Positions 49,741-60,620 of a stretch of DNA of 64,000 nucleotides are shown here, piece after piece. The DNA is taken from contig CM019217.1 of NCBI GenBank assembly GCA_009741485.1, forward strand, positions 34,109,485-34,173,484, in the 5' to 3' direction. The number at the start of each line of letters is the position of its first letter. Position 1 is the stretch's first letter. Position numbers and translations under genes: made by a program. The stretch is from Malurus cyaneus samueli. Its lineage: Eukaryota; Chordata; Aves; Passeriformes; Maluridae. A model generated the notes under the pieces. The model was given only the letters and a program-made list of their open reading frames with translations, was not told where the DNA came from and made no database searches.

Positions 49741-50128
49741 TAACCCCAAATAACTGGGTGAAGGGTTGGGAGAAAGCTTCCCCTGGTGTTATTTCCTCAC
49801 AGTTGGTACCATTATTAACCCAACTCCAAAAGCATGCACTTAGTGTGTGCCCTGTACCCATGTGTTGCTGTCCAGAGGAAGTTAAAAATCCATTAATTCC
49901 TCACCTTATTCACCCATTGTGTAGGATAATGCCCATCGTACCTTAGTGTAGGACCCATGGACTTAGGAAAGAGCTGCAAATGGAAAAATACGGCCATGAG
50001 TATGTGCCACCAAACCAAGGTATACTAGACCACATGATGACGCTTAGTGAGGTTCCTACACCTGAACAAGAAAGATAGGCACCCAAAAACTGTTATTCCT
50101 GTACCCCTTTTCCTCTCTGTGCCCTCAA
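49741..50128 (-). other. Proviral 5' leader
   Basis: Sequence between the primer binding site and the remaining gag. It is repeated, with many small indels, at 51121-51475 in the second copy, and the two stop being alike just past the TAACCCCAAATAA text at 49741. Confidence 0.7.
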
Positions 50129-50146
50129 GCTGCACATTGGGCACCA
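50129..50146 (-). promoter_or_regulatory. Primer binding site, tRNA-Lys-like
   Basis: On the minus strand this reads TGGTGCCCAATGTGCAGC, four bases (GATT) after the LTR's terminal CA. It best fits the 3' end of tRNA-Lys (TGGCGCCCAACGTGGGGC), with two C-to-T changes and two further mismatches. Reverse transcription would be primed here. Confidence 0.65.
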
Positions 50147-50150
50147 AATC

Positions 50151-50275
50151 TGTCTCATTTGAAAAGAGGTGCTTGCCAATGAAGGAAGGGATCCCCGGGA
50201 GTGGTGGATATGACCCCCCCCCCCACTTCCCTCTGAATTATTACAGCTTTGAAAACCATGGAGCATTCAGGCACT
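50151..50275 (-). mobile_element. 5' LTR, inner 125 bp (cut by the assembly gap)
   Basis: On the minus strand this is the 3' end of the 5' LTR, ending in GAGACA next to the primer site. It breaks off at ...CAGGCACT (plus strand), where the Ns begin. The rest of the same LTR resumes at 58417 without a missing base. Confidence 0.85.
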
Positions 50276-50300
50276 NNNNNNNNNNNNNNNNNNNNNNNNN
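50276..50300. other. Assembly gap (25 Ns)
   Basis: Exactly 25 Ns, a round placeholder rather than a measured length. It falls inside the repeated LTR, a usual place for contigs to break. Confidence 0.98.
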
Positions 50301-51120
50301 TAGTAGGCCGTTCCGAGAAGGGGCCTGGCTCCTCACAAACCTGATTAATACCCACATCTTTGGTCAATGGTCCCATACTTTACCTCACCACTATGCCTCT
50401 GGGGTAAGGTCCCAAACCCAAAGTAACCAGGATGCAAAGCCTCGCCCTGCCGTTGTGCGTTGTCATCTCACAAATTGCAGAGGCTGTCATGCGACAGGGA
50501 CTCAGTGATTATTTCTGTCTCTGGCTCTCCTGCTGGTTGTGAGGACCTTGGTTCCCCATCATATTTGCTGAGCTACCGATTTGGCTTTATACTTCTTCCT
50601 CGGACAGCGGCTTGCAGCTGGTTGTGGCTGGCCTTGCAGTTCACCAGACCTGGACAGGTGTAATGTCATGGGTTTCACTGCTGCACATCAGGACCTTCTT
50701 CTTTGGGGCAGGGGGGGTGGTGTGCGCTGGTTTGCTGCCACTGGGAAACGATATCCTCAGCCCTGGTGCATCTCGCCATCTCTTTCCACCCTCACCACCG
50801 ACTCCTGGGCCGCATAACTCTCTCCACCACTATGCTCACCCACTCTGGGCATTTAGTTTCTGAAGTAGGTTGTTGGGCAGGTCAGGCCGTGGGAGAGGAT
50901 TGGCTTGGGGATGGGTCAGGCTCTGTGGAACATTGCTAGTCTTGGGCAGTATCTTTAGCCTCTGGGGAAGCATCCCTGGTCTCTGTGGCACATTCTGGTC
51001 TCTGGGGTAGATGTTGTGGTTGCCCAGGGCAGTTTCACCTTGTCCTTCAATGCTGAACAGAATATGTTATTTAGTATTATGTAGTTAGCATCTAGGGGTG
51101 GACCCTTTGAATGCTGATGG
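50301..51120 (-). pseudogene. Second-copy gag, N-terminal half (error-rich)
   Basis: This follows the second-copy leader on the minus strand and has no counterpart in the clean provirus. Pieces in shifting frames include ETEIITESLS (about 50510-50480), then GEALHPGYFGFGTLPQR and MGPLTKDVGINQ near 50376-50341. These resemble the region just before the part of gag kept at 49010-49740, so the two look complementary. Frames change often, which may be sequencing error rather than mutation, because this block is indel-rich throughout. Most of 51120-50520 is Pro/Gln-rich with no motif I can name. Confidence 0.5.
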
Positions 51121-51496
51121 GTAACCCCAAATAAATGTGGTGTTAGAGAAGTCCCCTGGTGTTATTTCCTGTTTATTCTCCATTTTACTGCATGCACTTA
51201 GTGTGGTAGCCCTGTATCCATGTGCTGCTGTCCAGAGGAAGTTAAAAATCCATTAATTCTTCACCTTATTCACCCATGTGTGCACTAATAATGGCCACGT
51301 ACCTTAGTCATGGACCCATGGACTTAGGAAAGGAGCTGCAATGGAAAATATGGCCATGAGTATGTGCCCACCAAGGTCTAGACACATGATGACGCTTAGG
51401 AGGTTCCTACACCTGAGAAGATAGGGCACCCAAAAACTGTTATTCTTGTACCCCTTTTTCCTCTCTGTGCCCTCAAGCTGCACATTGGCCAAATGC
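51121..51496 (-). other. Second copy of the proviral leader and primer site
   Basis: It repeats 49741-50150 with numerous one- to few-base losses. The primer site has lost several bases (TGGCCAATGTGCAGC on the minus strand), consistent with raw-read deletions. Confidence 0.75.
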
Positions 51497-52341
51497 TGTC
51501 TCAGTTTGAAGAAGGTGCTTGCCAATGAAGGAAGGGATCCCCGGGAGTGGTGGATATGACCCCCCCACTCTCCTCCTGATTTTACAGCTTTGAAAACATG
51601 GAGCTTCAGGCACTAATATGGTATAGGGAATAACAGATTTTATATATGTATACAAGGTGAACAAGTACAACCACGTCAGCCACAAATCCAATGACAGCCT
51701 CACACAGAGATACCCTCCCCTTTGGTGCAGTTAGTCCCAGTGTGGCAAGCAAGGGGGTGCAATGATTCCCGATGGCTGCAGGGAGTGCTGTGGCACAGGT
51801 CCCGTTAGTTCAGATCTCTTATGTGGCTGATGGCGGCCGGCAGAGGTGGAGGAGAAAAAGTTCCTCTGAAAATTCACAGCGGAAAACGCCATTCGGTTCT
51901 CCTCTGCACAGCAAGAAACGCAATGGAGGATGAGAGCAGAATCCTGTGGCTGCAGATGGGAATGGCAGAGACTTGTCCCCTGCAGCTAGAATTCAGGGGT
52001 CACGCAAGGCCAGGGCAGAAGTTCACAGTGCAGCAACAGGAACCAACGACCGGAAATGCTTTGCAGAAAGGAAGGAAGTGATGCTACCCCCTCCCCACAA
52101 ATACACACGCCCTCCCTGACCCAAACTCCTGTGAGACTTCCCCTCTCCAAAGAGAGAAAAACCCCAAAATTTGCCCGGCAGGAGGAGGCTCAGGAGACCT
52201 GTGGGCACACCTAGGGCGTAGGTCCTTTTGCTTCCCAGTTGCCCAGCTTCAAAAGGTGATCTGGCATCTGTATCCCAGCAACAATATGGGAAAGAAAATT
52301 CCCCAAGAAAGGAACAATAGCAGAATCCTTAACCCATAACA
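51497..52341 (-). mobile_element. Second, indel-rich copy of the 5' LTR
   Basis: The minus strand runs from TGTTATGGGTTAAGG at 52341 to ...CTGAGACA at 51497 (845 bp). It is the same LTR as 50151-50275 plus 58417-59237, with dozens of short deletions, and it continues into the same flanking DNA (GATTGGTATAAG against GATGGGTAATAG). It bridges the gap sequence: ...CAGGCACTAATATGG... at about 51606-51621 spans the join between 50275 and 58417. Confidence 0.85.
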
Positions 52342-55300
52342 GATTGGTATAAGAACAGGTACAGTCCACAGCTACTTAACAACAACCCTCCTTAAAGTGT
52401 GATGGGCCACACATTAAAAAGAATTCCTACCATTTCACCATAAATCTGTATGAGGGAACTAAAGCCAAAGGTTGAAATATGGTGGAGTTCAAAACACCTG
52501 AAGGCAAAGGAATAAACATTTGTAGCATTGCAGTGTTGCCAACCCTTATACTGGAGAAGTCCAACCTGAAGCAAGATTTTGTCCTTTTTTTTTAGTACTC
52601 CTGAAAAACTCTCTCTTTCTTCGGTTCTATCAGGTTATAGTCTGCCAAATAACCTTGTTGTCAGCAACCTTCTTTCCACTTATCAAAGCATGAGAAACTT
52701 TTCTGCACAGAAGTCCACCTCTTACTGCTGAGCACTTTAATCAGCAAACTTTTTGAAAGCTGTCTGCCAATATTCTCAAATACAACATTCATTATAGAAG
52801 AGTTGGCAGCATATGCACAATACAATTCGGAATTTGCTAAAGTAAAAAGAATTTCACAGAGAATTCGTCACCAAAAGAAATCTGGCTGATGAAGATCAGA
52901 GACTCACAGGAAAACAGCAGTTTGGAAGAAACCTCTGCTCAACTAGTCCCACTCAAAGCAAGGCAATATTCAAAGTGAGATCAGGTTCCATAGGGATTTA
53001 CCCCAAAGGTACCAAGGGTGGAGGTTTCACATACACCTTGGATAACCTACTCCTGTTCTTAATCTCCTCTCAGGAATTTCTGGGTTTTTTATATAGAAAA
53101 AGATACCTTTCCTGAATATATTACATTGCCTCTTGCCCTTTTGCTGTGAGCCTCTGAGAAGAGCCTTTGCATCCTTAACAACTTTCCTTTTTCTTAAGTC
53201 GGTGAAGACAGAAATCAGAAGCGTAGAAAGACTGCCTTTCTCCTCTGCTAAGCAACACAGCTTTCTCAGCTTCTTGCCATCCAGCTTGTTGTGCAGCCTC
53301 CAAACATATTGGTTGTACTGGACTCGCGTTGTATTGCTTCCTGTGCTGAGAAATCCAAAGCTAGCACAGGAGCCCCAGGTGTGGTTTCCGTGATATGACT
53401 AAGCAGAAGCCATCGCTTCCGTGAGTAACTTAGCAGAACGAATCGTTTCCCGCGACTTAATTGAGCAGAACCCAGGGCTCGCCGCTGCCGCCGGCCTTGT
53501 CGCACCTGCGGCAGCCCCTGTGCCGTGTTCTCATGGCCACAAGGTGCACTGGCGGCTCGCGTTCCCCGTGTCCGCGGGCCGCCTGCGGACCCGTCCCGCC
53601 GAGCCGCTCCGCCGCCGCACAAAGCCTCGCGCAGCTGTACGGTTAGTCCACTCCCGTAGCTGGACTTGGAAAAAGAAGCATCTTCTCCCTTCTCTACAAA
53701 CCCAGGCGTCGTTGTTTCTGACTTTCTCAAGTCTACAAAATACACTACATCTATTCACTCCAAAATCCAGAAGATTTTTACCAATTCTATTCTTTGAGGT
53801 TACATTTGTTTCTTTTTTTTGATTCCTCCTAACCTTTGAGAAAAAATAAAGAAAAATTCTTGCTGGTCCTTCTCTGCTTTCCTGGCTTGAAAGCCAGGAA
53901 TGAAATGAAAATCTCAGCTGCAGTAATGATATGCTGCTTCCTTCCAGTCAGGAGAAAAAATGTTTCTCGTATCTCCACAAGGACCGGCAGAATTCATAAA
54001 GAGCTAAAGCTTTTTATCTGAAATCAAAACTGTCTAGCCTTTACCAAACTCAGCCAGATCTATCCTTTCCTTACAAATGGTTGCCATTGTTTAAGGCCCA
54101 AGACACAAAATAGTTACTGTAAGCTTTTTGGGACAGTCAGGAAGCCAGACATTACTTTTAGGTAAAATATATATTTTGTAAAACAAAAACAGAAATAAAG
54201 TCACAAAATGGGACATTCACATTACTTTCATTAGACAATTAGAGTTCTGTTTTGCATTCTTTCTTGCTGATAGGGTTGCAAGTAATAATATATATGTATG
54301 GAAGGCATCCAGTTTTGTTTAATTTACTGGCATTGTCTGAGGAGCAATGAATCATGTCAGAGATTTAAGGGATACTGATAGAGAAGAGTGTAACCTTTCT
54401 TCCAATACAACAGCTGTTCTGAAAAATTTCCATAATAATAGTTGCTTTTAATTATATAAAGAACTGCAAAGCCTTTTTAGCTCATATCAATAATGCAGTT
54501 TGATTCAAAAGTTGCTAAAGAGATAATCCTCAGCCTTTTTTGTCAAGGCCATTTTGTGAATAGCAATGATTTAAATTCCAGTGTCAATTTTTTTTTTCAA
54601 AGGAAGGAAAGAATAGTCTTTATTTCCTTGAAACTCGGACTGAAAAATTACAACAGTGCTTGCAACATTATTCTCACAAGGTCCTTAAAAATGCTACTGA
54701 TGCTGAACAGACACATGTAATATAAAGTAGCACAAATATGGCACGATATGAGAAAAAAAAAAATCTGAAGTATCTAGTCAAACATTTGATAAGTAAATCA
54801 TAAATCTCTATATCTAGAATTGGTGTGTTTTACTAAAGAAGGACTATTTTGGTAATTTTCGGGGCCCTGCCAACTCAGTAAAATTGATTTCTTTATCTTC
54901 CACTGGTTCCTGCTTCTCTGTGATTAAGTACTGGCCTCTGACTGCTTAATGCTTATTCATTCCTCATTTTCTGGGCAGATCATTAGTTTGTGAAGATAAT
55001 TAGAGACCCCTGCTATCTCCTTCTAAGCCTTGAATCTTCAGAACTAATTAAAATGGAGTGCTGCATACTGCATTTGATAAAGGCTTACAGCAAGGTACTT
55101 TTGTGTCACAAAAAAGTAAAAACTGATTACATCTGCTAGGCAGCAGCAATATTTTTACTATGGTTCTCGTCTTGATTTAAGAATGGTATCCCAATTTAGT
55201 GCTCTCACTGAGACACTCCAAATCATGTGCCACTCTCGCACCTCTCCCTTCCCTGTCTTCCCACTCTGCAGAGGGCTGGAAGGGAATTGGAGACACAAAA

Positions 55301-56954
55301 GGCAAAGATCTGGATGGCTTGAGATAAGAACCATTTACTGGAAACAGCAATGAGATAAGGAAACAACCAGTAGCAGCAACATACTCAAAGCGTAAGTGTA
55401 CAAAGAGAAAGTGATTCATGTGCAAAAGTGCACCATGCTGCCAGCCATGTCACCCGGGGACCCATCTGCTGGGGACCAGCACCACACAACTGCTCCCTCC
55501 GGCTTCAGCACTGGCACCACGCTTACTAGAGCAGAAGGAACTTCTACTTGGAAGACCCCTTTCCCCCCACCTGGCAATGAGTGAGGTGCTACAGAATGAC
55601 CTCTGGGTCCTAACCATGCCCCTCCCAGCGACTGAAAAATTAACCGTGTCCTGGCCAGTACCATAGCACCCATGGTATTTTGCCCAGCAAATCTCAAATT
55701 ATTCTGCTATTAGAGCTTCATGATCTTCTATACTATCTGTTTTTGAAAAGTATTATCCTAATATTTTTCATACAGCATTAAAGTAAACATTTAAAGTTGA
55801 AAAGATGGTAAACTCTTCATCAAGATATTCTCCTAATTCCTCTTATTTTTCCTTGAGTTATTATTCTTAAATGTAAACATCCAGCATAATACACCTAGTG
55901 AGTGCATGTATAATGCAGTATAGGCAAGAAGTCTACAAAAATATGTTTGCGGTACCAATTTTCTCCTTTCATCATTTCAGCATGCAGAAAGCCTAGAGGC
56001 ACTGCTGAGCACTTTATCTTAAAGTTCTTCAAGACTCTACCATTTGTATAACTACTGCAATTTTTAATGTTTTTTTTTTCTCCTCCAGACAATGTAGTTA
56101 ACTTTTACTTAATTTGGGAGGAATCAATATCCATCAACAAAACAAGTGTGGTCCTGAACTGTGTCTCAAGATGCAGTAAAGTTATGAGCAATGATCATAA
56201 ATTGCCAAGAAGGATATTCTGTACTTGTTCCATGTATCCGCTTCAGTAAGATCTAGTGTCCCTGCCCTGAGGCAGTTGCACATAGCTGTCATATTGTTTC
56301 TTCAAATGAAGTTAAACTATGACTATAAATTATATTATGCCATTCTGAATGGGTAGAGGTATCTACACTGATGGTTTCAAGTATCTAAAAACAGAATCGG
56401 AAGAACCTTGAAGGAGTTATAGTTTCAGTACAAACTTATAAAGTAACTTATTTTTTCAATTATTTCCAAATTTTTATTTCTGAATTTAATTAGTTCTAAG
56501 TAAATTCTACTCCAATATTAATCTATAATTTAAGAATTGCAAAAGATCTTTCCTCCATTGGGTATAATATTGACAAGAAACATTTGGGAAAAATTTTGAA
56601 ATGCATCGTTTGTGTCTACACTGAACATTTCGGAACAAATTCATATGATTTGGATCTTTCTTTTTCTCCAGTTTTGCTTTCTACACAAAGAAAACCCTTA
56701 CTTAATTCCCTGCTTTGCATTACCGGTGTACTTGCTAGGGAGACATTCTATCCTTGTCAAGCTTCTCCTAGGAAGGCAAGTTTCTGCTGTAGCCAATTAT
56801 CTCTACAGAAGGTGCTCACAAATCAATACTTGATACCAGTTTCTTCATACCTCATTTGTAGATTGGAATTGTTTAACTATCTGTGCATACACTTGGTTTT
56901 GGGTGTGCTCCAAGAGATGCATGTCTTGTAATGTTTATATGGTCAACTTGAACA
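52342..56954. repeat. Error-rich duplicate of 59238-64000
   Basis: The whole stretch is collinear with 59238-64000. It is about 150 bp shorter, with frequent one- and two-base losses at homopolymers and elsewhere plus a few larger differences. It includes copies of the CR1 (about 52850-53645) and of the LTR-like element (about 55140-55690). Open frames here (for example 53421-53822 and 55416-55697) are copies of those in the clean version and are not genes. Confidence 0.9.
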
Positions 56955-57511
56955 AAAACCATGGTGAGGAGTGCAGTTCTTGCTAGAATGGTGTCTGCAA
57001 ATTTCGTGGCTTAAATAAGTCACACAAGAAGGAATACATCTATGCTCAAGCACTCCATGTGATTGAAGAAGCATATGGACTCTTGATCTGATGTCACTAA
57101 AGGAACTGCGATTTTCACCACTTTTTCAATGGGTATTACTTTCTCTGACAGAGAAAGAAGGGGAATCTTCTAGTAAAACTTTCCTCTCAATAAAAAAAAA
57201 AAGATAGTGGATACTGAACTATTAAAACAACTACACACAATATTAGACACTCTCCAACAAACCAAAATTAATTATCTCAAAAGCTCCTGTCACAATTAAT
57301 GGCAAAGATCAACAACCATAGGTCAGAATTCCTTCCAGACAAATTTTACTACAAGTGAAAGTTTGAGGTGACTATGTTCAGCAGCCATAATATTGAAAAT
57401 TATAGTTGGTAATTCCAGGCTAATCTAAATGACCTTGGTGTAGTCATTGCTCTTGTTAAAAACAAAGTATGCTATGCAAAGAAAAATATTCTGGTAAGAG
57501 GACCAACTCAC
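56955..57511. other. Flanking DNA seen only in the error-rich block
   Basis: It continues the flank beyond the point where the clean copy reaches the window end (64000). No gene or repeat was recognised. Confidence 0.6.
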
Positions 57512-57614
57512 GTCATTGCTAGCTCTACTGAATATTTTCTCAGGATTTAGAACTCTAGGATCAATTTTCTCCACTTCAGGGAAGGATGCACCACTGATTG
57601 GATTGCTACAGCAG
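57512..57614 (-). CDS. Probable 103-nt coding exon, unknown protein
   Basis: On the minus strand GCTTCTTTAAG (acceptor AG at 57616-57615) leads into 103 open nucleotides that end at AATGAC|GTGAGT (GT at 57511-57510), a near-consensus donor. Read as 1 nt + 34 codons it starts in phase 2, matching the phase-2 end of the exon candidate 144 bp upstream, and finishes in phase 0. The peptide (GASFPEVEKIDPRVLNPEKI) looks protein-like but is not recognised. A run of T's lies upstream. The stretch lies in the error-rich block, so phases need confirming. Confidence 0.4.
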
Positions 57615-57758
57615 CTTAAAGAAGCTGCCACATTCTTTTTTTTGAAAAAAAAAAAAAAATTGCTTTGCTTGGATTTCTAATCAAAGGAGCTATTTCACTG
57701 CTATGAATCCAAACTAGCAGAGGGCATCTTAAATCTCATTGGCACTTCCAGATAGTAC

Positions 57759-57985
57759 CTGACTGAGCATACAACTGACTCATGTTCTTCTGGCATTACT
57801 CTCCCCTTATGCTGCGTAAGGAAATAGGTGACTGCTTGAAGGTTTGCAGCAGGTGATCCAATAGAAGGAACTGGCATTGTTCCCTGCATGGTTAATGGAG
57901 AGAGAGAACCTAATGCCTGCCTCTCAATGCCTGTCTGGTGAGGCCTACCTATTGCCATATTAATAGATTCGACATATTCCATCAC
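57759..57985 (-). CDS. Probable 227-nt coding exon, unknown protein
   Basis: The minus strand shows TACTAATAATCTAAG (acceptor AG just before 57985, with a TACTAAT branch-like motif very close), 227 open nucleotides and GTCAG|GTACTA (GT at 57758-57757). It starts in phase 0 and ends in phase 2, the phase the next exon candidate (57614-57512) needs. The intervening 144 bp would be a short intron. The peptide contains RPHQTGIERQALGSLSPL and FLTQHKGRVMPEEHES; I recognise no domain. If the ORF simply ran on, it would stop at 57701. An unbroken frame of this length is notable in an indel-rich block. Confidence 0.4.
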
Positions 57986-58127
57986 CTTAGATTATTAGTA
58001 CAGTTGATGGACCTCAATTATTACTGAATTGTAGGAGAGTGAATAGCTTGCCTTTCTCCTTTTAAGTCTAACTTCCTTTAACCTTTGAGCAGCAGAAAAA
58101 TTCAGATTTAAAGAAGATTACTGCCTT

Positions 58128-58160
<33 letters not shown>

Positions 58161-58416
58161 TTTCTTTTCCATTACAAGATCAGAGATTTATACAGTAACA
58201 AAGGTCTCTTTGGAAAGAAGTATGATCTTCAGTGTTTCAAAGCAATCCATATCTAATTCCGATGGAAACTGGCAAATTACTCTGTTGAAGCCAACACGTC
58301 AAACCAGCCAGATTTTCAGTGTTACTTTTTACATCTCCAGGGAAAAAGGATTACTATAGAGAATAAGAAGCTACTTTTCTAAAGAGTCGTGTGTTGCTTA
58401 CAGATTCTCTCTCTTT
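57986..58416. other. Flanking DNA with a long T tract, ending at an artificial-looking junction
   Basis: Positions 58127-58165 are almost pure T with a few C. The block ends abruptly at 58416, where non-LTR sequence meets the middle of an LTR. Confidence 0.6.
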
Positions 58417-59237
58417 AATATGGGTAAAAGGGAATAACAGATTTTACTAATATGTATAACAAGGTGAAACAAGTAACAACCACGACAGCAACAACCAACT
58501 CAGCCACAAATCCAATGACAGCCTCACACAGAGATACACCCTCCCCTTTGGTGCAGTTAAAGTCCCAGTGTGGCCAAGCAAGGCGGGTGCAATGATTCCC
58601 CGATGGCTGCAGGGAGTGCTGTGGCACAGGTCCCAGTTAGGTTCAGATCTCTTATGTGGCTGATGGCGGACACAAACCGGCAGAGGTGGAAGGAGAAAAA
58701 AGTTCCTCTGAAAATTCACAGCGGAAAACGCCAATTTCGGTTCTCCTCTGCACAGCAAGAAACCCCAGAATGGCAGGATGAGCAAAGAGACGAGCAGAAT
58801 CCTGTGGCTGCAGATGGGATGCAGCAGAACTTGTCCCCTGCAGCTAGAATCTCAGGGGTCCACAGCAAGGCACAGGAGCAGAAGTTCACAGTGCAGCAAA
58901 CAGGAACCAACGACCGGAAATGCTGGGCTCTGCAGAAAGGAAGGAAGTGATGCTACCTCCCTCCCCACAAATACACACGCCCTCCCTGACCCCAAAACTC
59001 CTGTGAGAACTTCCCTCTCTCCAAAGAGAGAAAAAACCCCCAAAATTTGCCCGGCAGGAGGAGAGCTCAGGAGACCTGTGGGCCACACCTAGGGCGTAGG
59101 TCCTTTTGCCTTCCCCAGTTGCCCAGCCTTCAAAAGGATGATCTGGCAATCAGTGTATCCCAGCAACAAAATTTCTTTCCCAGGAAAGAAAAATTCCCCA
59201 AGAAAGGAAACAATAGCAGAATCCTTAACCCATAACA
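58417..59237 (-). mobile_element. 5' LTR, outer 821 bp (continuation of 50151-50275)
   Basis: The minus strand begins TGTTATGGGTTAAGGATTC at 59237 and runs to AATATGGGTAAAAGGG (plus strand) at 58417, exactly the next bases after the ...CAGGCACT left of the gap. Together the two parts make a 946-bp LTR. Compared with the 3' LTR it carries an extra TTTCTTTCCCAGG-like insertion near 59170. Frames inside it (58570-58950 and others) are not genes. Confidence 0.88.
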
Positions 59238-59242
59238 GATGG
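59238..59242 (+). repeat. Right target-site duplication of the provirus
   Basis: GATGG directly follows the outer end of the 5' LTR and matches 45139-45143 exactly. Confidence 0.75.
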
Positions 59243-59779
59243 GTAATAGAACAGGTACAGTCCACAGCTACTTAACAACAACCCTCCTTAAAGTGTGATG
59301 GGCCACACATTAAAAAAGATTCCTACCATTATCACCATAAATCTGTATGAGGGAACTAAAGCCAAAGGTTGAAATATGGTGGAGTTCAAAACACCTGAAG
59401 GCAAAAGGAATAAACATTTGTAGCATTGCAGTGTTGCCAACCCTTATACTGGAGAAGTCCAACCTGAAGCAAGATTTTGTCCTTTTTGAACTTTCCAGTA
59501 CTCCTGAAAAACTTCTTCTTTCTTCGGTTCTATCAGGTTATAGTCTGCCAAATAACCTTGTTGTCAAAGCAACCTTCTTCCCACTTATCAAAGCATGAGA
59601 AACTTTTCTGCACAGAAGTCCACCTCTTACTGCTGTAGCACTTTAATCAGCAAACCTTTTTGAAAGCTGTCTGCCAATAGTTCTCAGATACAACATTTCA
59701 TTATCAGAAGCAGAAAAAAAAAGAAGTCTGAGTTGGCAGCATATGCACAATACAATTCGGAATTTGCTAAAGTAACAAA
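59243..59779. other. Flanking DNA of the provirus
   Basis: No gene recognised; duplicated with errors at 52347-52850. Confidence 0.6.
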
Positions 59780-60620
59780 GAATTTCACAGAGAATTCGAA
59801 ACTACACCAAAAGAAATCTGGCTGATGAAGATCAGAGACTCACAGGAAACAAGCAGTTTGGAAGAAACCTCTGCTCAACTAGTCCCACTCAAAGCAAGGC
59901 AATATTCAAAGTGAGATCAGGTTCCATAGGGATTTACCCCAAGAGTACCAAGGGTGGAGGTTTCACATACACCTTGGATAACCTACTCCTGTTCTTAATC
60001 TCCTCTCAGGAATTTCTGGGTTTTTTTAATATAGAAAAAGATACCTTTCCTGAATATATTACATTGCCTCTTGCCCTTTTGCTGTGAGCCTCTGAGAAGA
60101 GCCTTTGCATCCTTAACAACTTTCCTTTTTCTTAAGTCGGTGAAGACAGAAATCAGAAGCGTAGAAAGACCTGCCTTTCTCCTCTGCTAAGCAAACACAG
60201 CTTTCTCAGCTTCTTGCCATCCAGCTTGTTGTGCAGCCTCCTAAACATATTGGTGGAACTTGACTGGACTCGCTTTAGTTTGTCAATTGTCTTCCTGTGC
60301 TGAGAAATCCAAAGCTATGCACAGGAGCCCCAGGTGTGGCTTTCCGTGATATGACTAAGCAGAAGCCATCGCTTCCGTGAGTAACTTAGCAGAACGAATC
60401 GTTTCCCGCGACTTAATTGAGCAGAACCCAGGGCTCGCCGTGCGCCGCCGGCCTTGTCGCACCTGCGGCAGCCCCTGTGCCGTTCTCGCTCATGGCCACA
60501 AGGGTGCACTGGCGGCTCGCGTTCCCCGTGTCCGCGGGCCGCCTGCGGACCCGTCCCGCCGAGCCGCTCCGCCGCCGCACAAAGCCTCGTCCAGCACGCG
60601 TTGTACGGGATTAGTCCACT
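59780..60620 (-). mobile_element. 5'-truncated CR1 LINE with a CpG-rich upper part
   Basis: Read as CR1 on the minus strand, the 3' UTR lies at 59830-60350. Recognisable blocks on the plus strand are TGCTCAACTAGTCCC, CCAAGGGTGGAGGTTTCACA, TTGCCTCTTGCCC, TGAGAAGAGCC and AGGAGCCCCAGGTGTGGC, followed by ATGGCCACAAGGGTGCACTG near 60491, all in CR1 order. From about 60400 to 60610 the element is very GC- and CpG-rich. The frames at 60377-60763 and 60315-60707 come from this patch. The duplicate is at about 52850-53645. Confidence 0.75.

Noticed and set aside
53421..53822. 133-codon frame and its counterpart at 60377-60763
   Set aside because: They come from the CpG-rich part of a CR1 retroposon, and the frames differ between the two copies.
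50301..59237. A genuine second provirus in tandem
   Set aside because: The gap and block ends fit each other exactly within one LTR, and only one pair of GATGG target sites is needed.
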